A stretch of DNA of 64,000 nucleotides from Metabacillus halosaccharovorans (GTDB lineage Bacteria; Bacillota; Bacilli; Bacillales; Bacillaceae), in contig NZ_KV917371.1 of the NCBI RefSeq assembly GCF_002019635.1, positions 1,178,001-1,242,000 on the forward strand, written 5' to 3'. Both the position numbers and the translations under genes were made by a program. The notes under the pieces were generated by a model that saw only the letters and a program-made list of their open reading frames with translations, made no database searches and was not told the origin of the DNA. Positions 9,244 to 17,023 of the stretch are shown piece by piece (the stretch's first letter is position 1; each line of letters starts with the position of its first letter).

Positions 9244-9435
9244 AGAAAAGCGCAAGGCGCCCGCTATCGGCGACAAGCATAAGGCGAATAGGAATAGAAG
9301 GCGTTCTTTGCCTTCAATTCCTATTTGACTTATGACCTCGAGGCAGTCTCAAGAACGCGACGTCCTGTCGCATTGACTGCACTTGCACGTCCTGTGCTTC
9401 GCAGATGGCGCCTGGAGCTAGACACTAAAACTAAG
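9244..9435. repeat. Structured dispersed repeat, family A copy 1
   Basis: A block of about 190 bp in the tdk/rpmE gap, from AGAAAAGCG to GGAGCTAGACACTAAAACTA. It contains a long nested stem: CATAAG (9278-9283) with CTTATG (9329-9334), AATAGGAAT (9287-9295) with ATTCCTATT (9317-9325), and GAAGGC (9297-9302) with GCCTTC (9310-9315). A second stem is GCAGTC with GACTGC, enclosing GCGAC with GTCGC. Copies lie at 9996-10187, 16774-16931 and 47905-48018. The rest of 9224-9593 shows no gene. Confidence 0.85.
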
Positions 9436-9593
9436 TACAAATTTTTATCCTTTGAATCAATTGATCAAATCCAAGTATCAATATTTATCTATATTACATG
9501 CCCAAAGACATGATTATTCCGCTTAAAAATCCCTACCAATATATGTAGGATAACCAAGCTCCCACCCGAAAAATGCAAAAGTAGGCGTGAAAA

Positions 9594-9623
9594 AACAGGC
9601 AAGAGCCAGTTGTCTTGCCTGTT
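9594..9623 (-). terminator. rpmE terminator
   Basis: AACAGGCAAGA (9594-9604) pairs perfectly with TCTTGCCTGTT (9613-9623) and is followed by a T-run on the minus strand. It lies just downstream of rpmE. Confidence 0.85.
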
Positions 9624-9633
9624 GAGAAAATCC

Positions 9634-9840
9634 TTATTGTTGTTTAAGGCCGTATTTTTTGTTGAATTTATCTACACGTCCACCTGCATCTGCAAATTTT
9701 TGACGTCCAGTGTAGAATGGATGGCACTCAGAACAAACCTCAACTTTGATTTCGTTTAAAACAGAACCAGTTTCGAATTCGTTACCACAAGCGCATTTCA
9801 CCATAACCTTATTAAAGTTTGGATGAATTCCTGTTTTCAT
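9634..9840 (-). CDS. rpmE: 50S ribosomal protein L31, zinc-binding form
   Basis: 68 residues from MKTGIHPNF. The protein belongs to the large ribosomal subunit and contributes to subunit bridging. It is the zinc-containing C+ type: Cys16 and Cys18 (KCACG) with Cys36 and Cys39 (CSEC), followed by [10 protein letters not shown]. The start at 9840 is nine bases after AAGGAG; an in-frame ATG three codons earlier touches that site and is less likely. It sits between tdk and rho as in B. subtilis. Confidence 0.97.
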   Translation of the reverse strand: MKTGIHPNFNKVMVKCACGNEFETGSVLNEIKVEVCSECHPFYTGRQKFADAGGRVDKFNKKYGLKQQ

Positions 9841-9995
9841 TCTTTTCATCTCCTTCCGCCCTGAATCATTTCGAGACAGAGTTATATATCTAGGTTGGTC
9901 AACTCGTCCAATTGACGAACTAATATCCTAGAAAAGCACATGATGAAATTATAACAAGTGCCAGATCTAAAATCAAGCTGAAGTTAAATATTACT

Positions 9996-10187
9996 AGAAA
10001 AGCGGAAGTGCCTTGATCAGCCCCGACAGGCATAAGACGCTCAGGAATAGAAGACGTTCTTTGTCTTCAATTCCTGAGTGGCTTATGACCCCGAGGCAGT
10101 CTAAAACCGCGACATCCTGTCGCAAAGACTGCACTTGCACGTCCTATGCTTCGGGGTTAGGCACTGGAGCTAGACACCAACACTAAG
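9996..10187. repeat. Structured dispersed repeat, family A copy 2
   Basis: A 192-bp copy in the rpmE/rho gap, same orientation as copy 1. Its stems are CATAAG/CTTATG, CTCAGGAAT (10040-10048) with ATTCCTGAG (10070-10078), and GAAGAC (10050-10055) with GTCTTC (10063-10068) around the same loop GTTCTTT. The paired bases differ from copy 1 but pairing is kept. The remainder of 9841-10233 holds no gene. Confidence 0.85.
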
Positions 10188-10233
10188 TTAGATATGATAT
10201 CATTTTCCCACTATTTAACAACACAAAAGTGTC

Positions 10234-11505
10234 CTATCGATTCCGTAAACTTTTCATTTCCGCATCTAAGTTGCTAAAGAATTCTTCGTTTGATTTCGTT
10301 TGGCGAAGCTTACGAAGGAATTTTTCAACGAAATCCGGTGAGTCTGTCATAGACTTACGAATTGCCCACAGTTTTTCCAGATGGTCTTTTGGAATAAGAA
10401 GCTCTTCTTTACGTGTTCCAGAACGGCGAATGTCAATGGCAGGGAAAATTCGCTTCTCTGCTAGTGAGCGGTCAAGATGCAGTTCCATGTTACCTGTACC
10501 TTTAAACTCTTCGTAAATGACATCATCCATACGTGAACCTGTATCAACTAATGCTGTTGCAAGAATCGTTAAGCTTCCACCTTCTTCAATATTACGCGCC
10601 GCACCGAAGAAGCGCTTAGGACGATGGAATGCAGCTGGGTCAATACCACCTGATAGTGTACGACCACTCGGTGGTATAACAAGGTTATAGGCACGAGCTA
10701 AACGTGTGATGCTATCCATTAAGATGATAACATCTTTCTTATGTTCAACTAATCTCATGGCTCTTTCAAGGACAAGCTCTGCAACCTTAATGTGGTTCTC
10801 AGGAACTTCATCGAATGTTGAGCTGACAACGTCCCCGGCAACAGAACGTTCAATATCTGTTACTTCCTCAGGTCTTTCATCAATCAATAAGACGATGAGC
10901 TCTGCTTCTGGGTTGTTTGTCGTAATGCTGTTGGCAATTTCCTTTAACAGCATGGTTTTACCTGCCTTAGGAGGTGCCACAATAAGACCACGTTGTCCAA
11001 AGCCGACAGGGGCAATGAGGTCCATAATTCTTGTAGATAAATAGTTTGGTTTTGTTTCTAGAAAAATTTGTCTATCTGGATATAGAGGTGTTAGTGCTGG
11101 GAAGTGAACACGTTCCTTAGCTGTTTCGGGATCTTCCCCATTTACAGCTTCTACATGTAATAAACCGTAATAACGTTCGTTTTCTTTTGGAGGACGAACC
11201 TTACCTGAAACTTTATCACCATTACGTAGATCGAAACGTCTAATTTGGGAAGCTGAAATATAAATATCCTCTGAGCTAGGTGAATAATTAATTGGTCTTA
11301 AGAAACCAAATCCTTCAGATTGGATAATTTCTAAGACACCTTCCATAAATAATAAATCCTCTTGCTCTGCATTTGCTTTTAAGATTGCAAAAATTAGTTC
11401 CTTTTTCGTTAGCTTGCTATAGTAGGAAACCTTGTATTGGCGGGCAAGCTCATATAATTCTTTCAGTTTCATATGTTCTAATGAAGAAATTGAAACCTGA
11501 CTCAT
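10234..11505 (-). CDS. rho: Transcription termination factor Rho
   Basis: 423 residues, close to B. subtilis Rho (427). It is a hexameric RNA helicase that ends transcription of untranslated RNA. It has the N-terminal Rho domain ([20 protein letters not shown]), an RNA-binding cold-shock fold with GFGFLRP, the Walker [12 protein letters not shown] near residue 175, Walker [13 protein letters not shown], and the Q/R-loop region. The start MSQVSISS at 11505 follows GAGTGGTG by five bases and is preferred over an upstream in-frame ATG. In B. subtilis glpX follows between rho and murA; here that gene is absent. Confidence 0.96.
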   Translation of the reverse strand: MSQVSISSLEHMKLKELYELARQYKVSYYSKLTKKELIFAILKANAEQEDLLFMEGVLEIIQSEGFGFLRPINYSPSSEDIYISASQIRRFDLRNGDKVSGKVRPPKENERYYGLLHVEAVNGEDPETAKERVHFPALTPLYPDRQIFLETKPNYLSTRIMDLIAPVGFGQRGLIVAPPKAGKTMLLKEIANSITTNNPEAELIVLLIDERPEEVTDIERSVAGDVVSSTFDEVPENHIKVAELVLERAMRLVEHKKDVIILMDSITRLARAYNLVIPPSGRTLSGGIDPAAFHRPKRFFGAARNIEEGGSLTILATALVDTGSRMDDVIYEEFKGTGNMELHLDRSLAEKRIFPAIDIRRSGTRKEELLIPKDHLEKLWAIRKSMTDSPDFVEKFLRKLRQTKSNEEFFSNLDAEMKSLRNR

Positions 11506-11792
11506 AAAAACACCACTCTTTTTCAATTTTCAATATTTTCTTTAACTTTCACCTATCAATGTTCAAACTCAATTCAAATTGAGAACTTGTCTAATAGTAA
11601 ATACTATTTATTGCACTAATGAAGAGAAAAACTAGTTACGTTTTGGATAGAGAAGGAAATGAAGGTGAGCTTGAAGTAGTTTTTGTAGTATTCATTCAAT
11701 GCAGCACTCTTTATTTTAACCCTATTTCAAAGATTTAATCAATGATTTTTGGAAAATATGCTTATCGTTAGAGGCAAAAATTGAAGAAACCA
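11506..11792. other. rho/murA spacer; no gene seen
   Basis: About 290 bp without coding potential, repeat or clear promoter that I can support. The corresponding position in B. subtilis carries glpX (class II fructose-1,6-bisphosphatase), which is missing here. Confidence 0.6.
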
Positions 11793-11825
11793 TAAGAGAA
11801 ATCAAGGATAATCCTTGATTTCTCT
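11793..11825 (-). terminator. Probable murA terminator
   Basis: A 15-bp perfect stem, AAGAGAAATCAAGGA (11793-11807) with its complement at 11811-11825, immediately after the murA stop. The T-rich tail on the minus strand is interrupted (ATGGTTTCTTC), so efficiency is uncertain. Confidence 0.6.
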
Positions 11826-11829
11826 TGTT

Positions 11830-13119
11830 TTAAGAATTTTGCAGCTGTTCAATCTCTTTTTCCGTCATTTTTTCACGCCAGATGGTTGCACCCAGTCCTG
11901 TTAGTTTTTCTTCTAGTTGACTATATCCGCGATCAATGTGTTCTAAACCTGTGATCTCTGTGATTCCATCTGCCATTAAACCTGCACATACTAACGCTGC
12001 ACCGGCACGTAAGTCACTTGCCTTCACTTTAGCTCCTTGAAGCTTCGTTGGCCCGGATACGATAGCTGAGCGTCCTTCTACCTTTATTGTTGCGCCCATT
12101 CTTCTTAGCTCATCGATATGTTTAAAGCGGGCAGAATAAATCGTATCTGTCACAACACTTGTTCCTGTTGCTTTTGTTAAAAACGATGTGAATGGCTGCT
12201 GAAGGTCCGTTGGAAAGCCCGGATAGACAAGTGTTTTGATATCAACGGCTTTTAATTCCTTTTGACCGCCAACAATGAGGATCTGGTCATTGCTTGTTTC
12301 GATATGCATACCCATTTCTCTAAGTTTGGCGATCAATGATTCGAGGTGCAATGGAATAACATTATCGATCATCACTTCTCTTCCCATCGCAGCACCGATA
12401 ATCATATATGTCCCCGCTTCAATTCGATCAGGGATGATTGAATGACGACAACCGTGCAGCTTCTCGACACCATCAATGCGAATCACATCCGTACCCGCAC
12501 CTTTTATTTTTGCTCCCATGCTTGAAAGCAGAGTAGCTACATCGATAATCTCAGGTTCCTTTGCTGCGTTCTCAATGATCGTTCTTCCCTTTGCCAAAAC
12601 AGCAGCAAGCATAATATTAATCGTTGCTCCCACACTTACTACATCTAAATATATACGTGCTCCTTTAAGCTCATCTGCCCGTAGGTAGATAGCTCCTTGC
12701 TCATTTGTAATTTGTGCACCAAGTGCTTCAAACCCTTTAATATGTTGATCAATCGGACGTGGGCCTAAATGACAGCCGCCAGGAAGGCCAATGACAGCCT
12801 TTTTGAATCGGCCAAGCATAGCTCCCATTAAATAATAGGAAGCCCTAAGCTTTTTCACTTTTCCATTTGGTAAAGGCATTGAAATCATGGACGAAGGATC
12901 CACAATCATTTCATTGTTTTTCAGTTCGACCTTACCGCCAATTTCTTCTAACAAGTCCCCTAAAATATTGACATCAGATATGTTTGGCAGTCCCTCAATT
13001 GTCACAGGAGATTCAGCGAGTATTGTCGCTGGAATGAGTGCCACTGCACTATTTTTTGCTCCACTAATTGAAACTGTACCGTTAAGTAAATCGCCGCCGG
13101 CAACTTTTAATTTTTCCAT
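11830..13119 (-). CDS. murAB: UDP-N-acetylglucosamine 1-carboxyvinyltransferase, MurZ/MurAB paralogue
   Basis: 429 residues from [14 protein letters not shown]. It transfers enolpyruvate from PEP to UDP-GlcNAc, the first committed step of peptidoglycan synthesis, in the cytoplasm. The substrate-binding [10 protein letters not shown] lies near residue 22, and the active-site Cys, which fosfomycin alkylates in this family, lies in [15 protein letters not shown] near residue 117. The start at 13119 has GGGAG upstream; a longer frame to 13206 lacks such a site. B. subtilis has two MurA enzymes, and the one next to rho and fbaA is MurAB (MurZ), so position decides the paralogue. Confidence 0.93.
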   Translation of the reverse strand: MEKLKVAGGDLLNGTVSISGAKNSAVALIPATILAESPVTIEGLPNISDVNILGDLLEEIGGKVELKNNEMIVDPSSMISMPLPNGKVKKLRASYYLMGAMLGRFKKAVIGLPGGCHLGPRPIDQHIKGFEALGAQITNEQGAIYLRADELKGARIYLDVVSVGATINIMLAAVLAKGRTIIENAAKEPEIIDVATLLSSMGAKIKGAGTDVIRIDGVEKLHGCRHSIIPDRIEAGTYMIIGAAMGREVMIDNVIPLHLESLIAKLREMGMHIETSNDQILIVGGQKELKAVDIKTLVYPGFPTDLQQPFTSFLTKATGTSVVTDTIYSARFKHIDELRRMGATIKVEGRSAIVSGPTKLQGAKVKASDLRAGAALVCAGLMADGITEITGLEHIDRGYSQLEEKLTGLGATIWREKMTEKEIEQLQNS

Positions 13120-13633
13120 GTTAGTCTCCCTTCTAGGAAGTTGACTTTCCGGAAAGAACATCAAGGGCGAAGTTATTGCAAGCAAATCACTTATGTATAC
13201 GTTCACACGTCACGTCCATCATGTTTTCCGAATGAAACATTTTGTCAACATTAGTTCCGAATTTAGGATCAAGCTGTTTATTTATTTTATTGCCTTTAAT
13301 TCATCTGTAAATACATAAGATTTATACTTATGTGTTAATTTCAGTAAAATGAATCATACCATCCTCCTATTATTAAACCATCTATTAGGCTGGACAACAA
13401 TGTTTTAGGATAGATAATCTTTTAAAAAAAGAGTTAAATTACATGCTATGAGTTTTAGAAGATTCAAAAAGCCATTATTTGCGGATTTATATATGAAGAT
13501 TCAGCAGGACTAAAATTGAAAACGGACAAGCACAGGCGAGTCCGTTCAACTATTATTCTATCAAGATTAGTCATCCAGGTAAAGGATTAGAAGGATTTAA
13601 CGACAGATGTTAGCGCTTTCTTAATTTTCAGAA
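13120..13633. other. murA/fbaA spacer; transaldolase gene absent
   Basis: About 510 bp with no credible open frame, family repeat or RNA gene. In B. subtilis a transaldolase gene (ywjH/tal) lies here. A short inverted pair, ACGGAC and GTCCGT near 13522-13547, is the only structure noted. Confidence 0.6.
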
Positions 13634-13666
13634 TATAACCGCCTTTCTATTAAAGGCGGCTATATC
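13634..13666 (-). terminator. Possible fbaA terminator
   Basis: A hairpin ATATAACCGCCTTT / AAAGGCGGCTATAT, with one mismatched pair, lies about 20 bases after the fbaA stop. The following minus-strand tail (TCTGAAAATT) is a weak T-tract. Confidence 0.6.
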
Positions 13667-13683
13667 ATTAATTTCTTTTAGGA

Positions 13684-14541
13684 TTAAGCTTTATTAGAAG
13701 AACCAAATTCACGCATTTTTCCGATAACAGTTTCTTTAATCGCGTCACGAGCTGGTCCTAAGTATTTACGTGGATCATACTCATCTGGTTTAGCAGCTAA
13801 CACTTCACGAACTGTTTTTGCAGAAGCAATTTGGTTCTCAGTGTTAACATTGATTTTAGCTGTTCCGAAAGAAATAGCTTTTTGGATATCAGTTGTCGGG
13901 ATACCAGTACCACCGTGAAGTACTAATGGCATGTTTGTAAGACCAGCAATTTCTTCCATTTCTTTGTATCCTAAGTTAGGCTCACCTTTGTATGGTCCGT
14001 GAACAGAACCAAGAGCTGGTGCTAGGCAATCAATACCAGTGCGTTTAACAAGTTCAGCACATTCTTGTGGATCAGCGTAGATTACGCCTTCTGCAACAAC
14101 GTCATCTTCTTGTCCGCCAACAGTTCCAAGTTCAGCTTCAACTGATACACCTTTTGAATGAGCATATTCTACAACTTTAGAAGTTGTTGCAACATTCTCT
14201 TCAAATGGGTCATGTGAAGCATCAATCATAACAGATGTAAATCCAGCATCGATTGCTTCTTTACATTTGTCATAGCTTGAACCATGATCAAGGTGAATTG
14301 CTACTGGTACAGTGATGTTGTAGTCTTCAAGAAGACCTTCCACCATTTTTACAACTGTTTTGAATCCACCGATGTAACGTCCAGCACCTTCTGATACACC
14401 AAGAATAACTGGTGAATTCTCTTCTTGAGCTGCTTGAAGAATTGCTTGAGTGAACTCAAGGTTGTTGATGTTAAATTGACCTACCGCATATCCTTCGTCT
14501 TTTGCTTTGTTAAGCATTTCTGTCATTGAAACTAAAGGCAT
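13684..14541 (-). CDS. fbaA: Fructose-1,6-bisphosphate aldolase, class II
   Basis: 285 residues from [20 protein letters not shown]. It is a zinc-dependent aldolase of glycolysis and gluconeogenesis, reversibly splitting fructose-1,6-bisphosphate into dihydroxyacetone phosphate and glyceraldehyde-3-phosphate. Visible are the metal-binding [14 protein letters not shown] (paired His and Asp), the zinc-ligand region [14 protein letters not shown], and the phosphate-binding [13 protein letters not shown] and INVNTENQ. The start at 14541 follows AGGAGG at 14551-14556; the longer frame to 14589 runs into a repeat. It precedes spo0F's 3' side as in B. subtilis. Confidence 0.97.
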   Translation of the reverse strand: MPLVSMTEMLNKAKDEGYAVGQFNINNLEFTQAILQAAQEENSPVILGVSEGAGRYIGGFKTVVKMVEGLLEDYNITVPVAIHLDHGSSYDKCKEAIDAGFTSVMIDASHDPFEENVATTSKVVEYAHSKGVSVEAELGTVGGQEDDVVAEGVIYADPQECAELVKRTGIDCLAPALGSVHGPYKGEPNLGYKEMEEIAGLTNMPLVLHGGTGIPTTDIQKAISFGTAKINVNTENQIASAKTVREVLAAKPDEYDPRKYLGPARDAIKETVIGKMREFGSSNKA

Positions 14542-14581
14542 GTCGAAAATCCTCCTAATAGACCTTATTTTCTTATAGAGG

Positions 14582-14727
14582 TTGTTCAAAAATCCACCAA
14601 ATGATAAGCTGCGTATCTCTGCGTTGCTCGTATTCTCCGGTCCTCACGCATAAAAAACATACGCTCCGGTCCTCGAATCCTTCGCGCCTTGACCTTCTTG
14701 CTTCTAATTTGTCGTATTTTTGAACAA
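14582..14727. repeat. MITE-like element with 12-bp perfect terminal inverted repeats, family E
   Basis: 146 bp between fbaA and spo0F bounded by TTGTTCAAAAAT (14582-14593) and ATTTTTGAACAA (14716-14727), exact reverse complements. The interior is GC-richer and contains two near copies of GCTCGTATTCTCCGGTCCTC / ACGCTCCGGTCCTCGAA. A 71-codon open frame across it is not a credible gene. The element sits about 40 bp upstream of the fbaA start, so it may be part of the fbaA leader. Confidence 0.75.
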
Positions 14728-14954
14728 ACATTTAAACAGAAAAGTATATCATACCTAGCATGACCAAATAATTCCTTTATATGTAAACTTCGCATGATCA
14801 CTTTTCACATCTTATAGCATACCAATATCTTCACAAAACGGCAACAATTCGACATATATTTGGGTAATATAATGTTACAGGGTTTGACAAAAGCAGACCC
14901 CTTTCACTTACAATAAACCTTTTATCTATATGGGTTCCCGAGTGTTTTCTTTTA

Positions 14955-15329
14955 TTAGTTTGCTTTAAGTGGTAAATATTTCTTCACCGCATCTCGGATC
15001 TCGTCGATATCAAACGGCTTGGCAAAATGCGTAAGTGCGCCCAGATCCTTTGCTTCCTGAATCATATCAAGCTCACCATAAGCTGTCATGATAATCACAC
15101 GGATATCCTGATCCACTACCTTCATTCGTTTTAAAATTTCAATACCGTCCATTCCAGGTATTTTCATATCAAGCAACACTAAATCCGGAGAGTGGTTTTC
15201 TACGATCTCCAGCGCTTGAAACCCATTAGCAGCTTGAAATGTTTGATACCCTTCTTTATGAAAAACCTCATTTAATAAAATACGAATTCCATACTGATCA
15301 TCAACGATTAATATTTTTTCTTTTAGCAT
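14955..15329 (-). CDS. spo0F: Sporulation phosphorelay response regulator Spo0F
   Basis: 124 residues, exactly the length of B. subtilis Spo0F and nearly identical along most of its length. It is a single-domain receiver that takes phosphate from sporulation kinases and passes it to Spo0B, then Spo0A. The acidic pocket is Asp10 and Asp11 (IVDDQYGIR), the phosphorylation site is Asp54 ([13 protein letters not shown]), and Thr/Lys positions lie in IIMTAYGE and HFAKPFD. Upstream, the minus strand holds GACGAATTA (15459-15467), matching the sigma-H -10 consensus, with a poor -35 AAGGGAAAT (15478-15486). It also holds TTGTCGAT, resembling a Spo0A box. These suggest, without proving, sporulation-linked control. 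Confidence 0.97.
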   Translation of the reverse strand: MLKEKILIVDDQYGIRILLNEVFHKEGYQTFQAANGFQALEIVENHSPDLVLLDMKIPGMDGIEILKRMKVVDQDIRVIIMTAYGELDMIQEAKDLGALTHFAKPFDIDEIRDAVKKYLPLKAN

Positions 15330-15653
15330 CCTGCATACACCTCTTATATTTTATAGTCAATCTATCCTTATTAAAAAGGAAAACTTTCCGCTCATGTATC
15401 ACTTCATCAATCTTAACGAAGGGTCAATTACTCACCCACCTGCGCTAATCTACATAATTAATTCGTCTCAAACATTTATTTCCCTTCATGATTTCCTGTT
15501 CTTTTATCGACAATTTCTGACCGTTTTGTCATATTATACACTTTTTACCCGTATTTAAGTTACTATAAAAGCTATATTTCGATAACGCCTGACTTTCTTC
15601 TCTATCTTTTTATCGATATAATATACGATACTGGAGAAAGGAGTTTGTCTCTT
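15330..15653. promoter_or_regulatory. Divergent spo0F / ywjG control region
   Basis: 324 bp between divergent genes. Minus-strand signals for spo0F are a sigma-H-like -10 at 15459-15467 with a weak -35 about ten bases upstream, and a Spo0A-box-like TTGTCGAT near 15515. For ywjG only the AAAGGAG site at 15637-15643 is clear. No small gene is visible. Confidence 0.4.
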
Positions 15654-16193
15654 ATGATGAAAATATTTACAACTCAATTAACAGGACATTTCAACCGGAT
15701 CTTAGACCAAGAGGAATTTTCTATAGAGGATAGTGCAAGGCTATTGGCACAGGCGTTGATGGGGGAAGGAACATTATATATTTATGGACACAATGAGTTA
15801 CAAGCAATAGTGTCAGAAGCAAAGAACAGCAGTGAGCCCCTGCTTCGAACTGAGGCGCTTATTGATGAAAATGGCAAATTGAAAGAACTGTCTCAGGCAG
15901 ATCGAGTCCTCCTCTTTTCATACCTTTCAACAGATTCTGATACCATTGCACTTGCAAAACAGTTAGCAGAAATGGGAATTCCAACTGTCGGAGTATCAGC
16001 CATTGCAAAAGGAGAAGCGGCAGGCTTAGAGGCTGTAACAGATTTTCATATTGATACGAAATTACGTCAACCTTTAATCCCTGGTGATGATGGTCAAAGA
16101 TACGGCTATCCAGCACTGATGACAGCTTTATATGTGTATTACTCTCTAAAGTTTACAATCAATGAGATTTTAAGTGAATATAACGAGGAGTAA
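15654..16193 (+). CDS. ywjG: DUF2529 family protein, YwjG
   Basis: About 179 residues from MMKIFTTQLTGHF. It looks like an alpha/beta SIS-type sugar-isomerase fold: GTLYIYGHNELQAIVSEA, VLLFSYLSTDSDTIALAKQL and IPTVGVSAIAKGE match the strand-helix pattern of SIS domains that bind phosphosugars. No catalytic role is known. The start at 15654 lies ten bases after AAAGGAG; a TTG at 15645 almost touches that site and is unlikely. In B. subtilis ywjG sits between spo0F and pyrG. Here its right neighbour is instead an accessory block of about 17 kb. Confidence 0.88.
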   Translation: MMKIFTTQLTGHFNRILDQEEFSIEDSARLLAQALMGEGTLYIYGHNELQAIVSEAKNSSEPLLRTEALIDENGKLKELSQADRVLLFSYLSTDSDTIALAKQLAEMGIPTVGVSAIAKGEAAGLEAVTDFHIDTKLRQPLIPGDDGQRYGYPALMTALYVYYSLKFTINEILSEYNEE

Positions 16194-16200
16194 ATAAGAA

Positions 16201-16228
16201 AACCCTGTTCTAAATTTAGGACAGGGTT
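16201..16228. terminator. Bidirectional terminator between ywjG and the next gene
   Basis: AACCCTGTTCTAAATTTAGGACAGGGTT is a near-perfect palindrome flanked by A-rich sequence on the left and TTTTTC on the right, so it can serve both convergent genes. Confidence 0.85.
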
Positions 16229-16248
16229 TTTCTTATTTACTCCTGTAT

Positions 16249-16641
16249 TTACTTGGATGATAAGTATTTTACATAAATTGCTTGGGAAGTATTGACTGTT
16301 TTGCAGCCTTCTAAATCTTCTTCATGCAGCAATCCTAGTTGGATTGCTGATCTTATTTTCTCTTCATCCGGCTTTTTTTCAATAAGATCGAGTAAATTTA
16401 ACTCTTCAAGTTTTTTTACAGTCTGTTGTTGTTTAAATTTCACTGAATTTCTTATTTGTCTTTGCAGTTTGTATTCCCGCAGGACCATTTCTCCTTTAGC
16501 GTTTTTCCCCACGGACAAATCAAAATATTCATTAAAAGCTCTCTTCAATTCATCAATTTCTGTTTCTACTTCTTTTTTCTTATGTTGAAGTTCAAGAAAA
16601 TGAGCAAGCATTTCTCTTGTGATGACCGTTTCAATTGCCAA
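16249..16641 (-). CDS. Uncharacterised coiled-coil protein
   Basis: 130 residues, not recognised. The first 50 residues form a predicted amphipathic coiled coil (FLELQHKKKEVETEIDELKR). A basic stretch (LREYKLQRQIRNSVKFKQQQ) follows, then a helical segment ending IYVKYLSSK. There is no signal peptide, membrane helix or cysteine motif, and one Cys only. The start is TTG with GAGGGG six bases upstream; no in-frame ATG gives a full protein. It is the first gene of the accessory block and has its own terminator shared with ywjG. Composition resembles small phage or plasmid accessory proteins, but this is only an impression. Confidence 0.7.
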   Translation of the reverse strand: MAIETVITREMLAHFLELQHKKKEVETEIDELKRAFNEYFDLSVGKNAKGEMVLREYKLQRQIRNSVKFKQQQTVKKLEELNLLDLIEKKPDEEKIRSAIQLGLLHEEDLEGCKTVNTSQAIYVKYLSSK

Positions 16642-16773
16642 CCATATCCCCTCATTTCACAGATGATAGTTCATCATATTGTGCAATGAGGGAATATATT
16701 CATAAAAGGAACAAATGTTTCTATTTTGTTCTTTTCAGCAAATAGTTCTGAGATCTATTTTTTCCAGATGATC

Positions 16774-16931
16774 AAAAGCCCAAGCGCTGATCAGCCTCGG
16801 GCAAATAAGACGCAAATGAATAGAAGACTTCCTTTGTCTTTAATTCATTTTTGGCTAGGCGCTGACAGTCGAGAACGCGACGTCAATCTCCACGACTGCA
16901 CTTGCACGTCTGTGCTTTGGAGTTAGATGTC
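16774..16931. repeat. Structured dispersed repeat, family A copy 3 (decayed)
   Basis: A diverged copy between the coiled-coil gene and the cellulase gene. CAAATGAAT (16813-16821) pairs with ATTCATTT (16843-16850). GAAGAC is opposed by GTCTTT, so the inner stem is partly lost. The conserved GACTGCACTTGCACGTC lies near 16894-16910. The outer end is degenerate. Confidence 0.75.
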
Positions 16932-16978
16932 GCGTACTTTTCCACTGTTCAAAGAACTTTATATTTTCCTAAGCAACA

Positions 16979-17020
16979 AAAAAAGCTTGAAGAGACTCAC
17001 ATTCTCTACAAGCTTTTTTA
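16979..17020 (-). terminator. Cellulase gene terminator
   Basis: A long imperfect stem: AAAAAGCTTGAAGAGA pairs with TCTCTACAAGCTTTTT, with A/T tracts on both sides. It lies just past the cellulase stop codon at 17024. Confidence 0.85.
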
Positions 17021-17023
17021 CTA

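Noticed and set aside
14586-14801. 71-codon open frame upstream of fbaA
   Set aside because: It lies almost wholly in the MITE-like element, has no ribosome binding site and resembles no protein.
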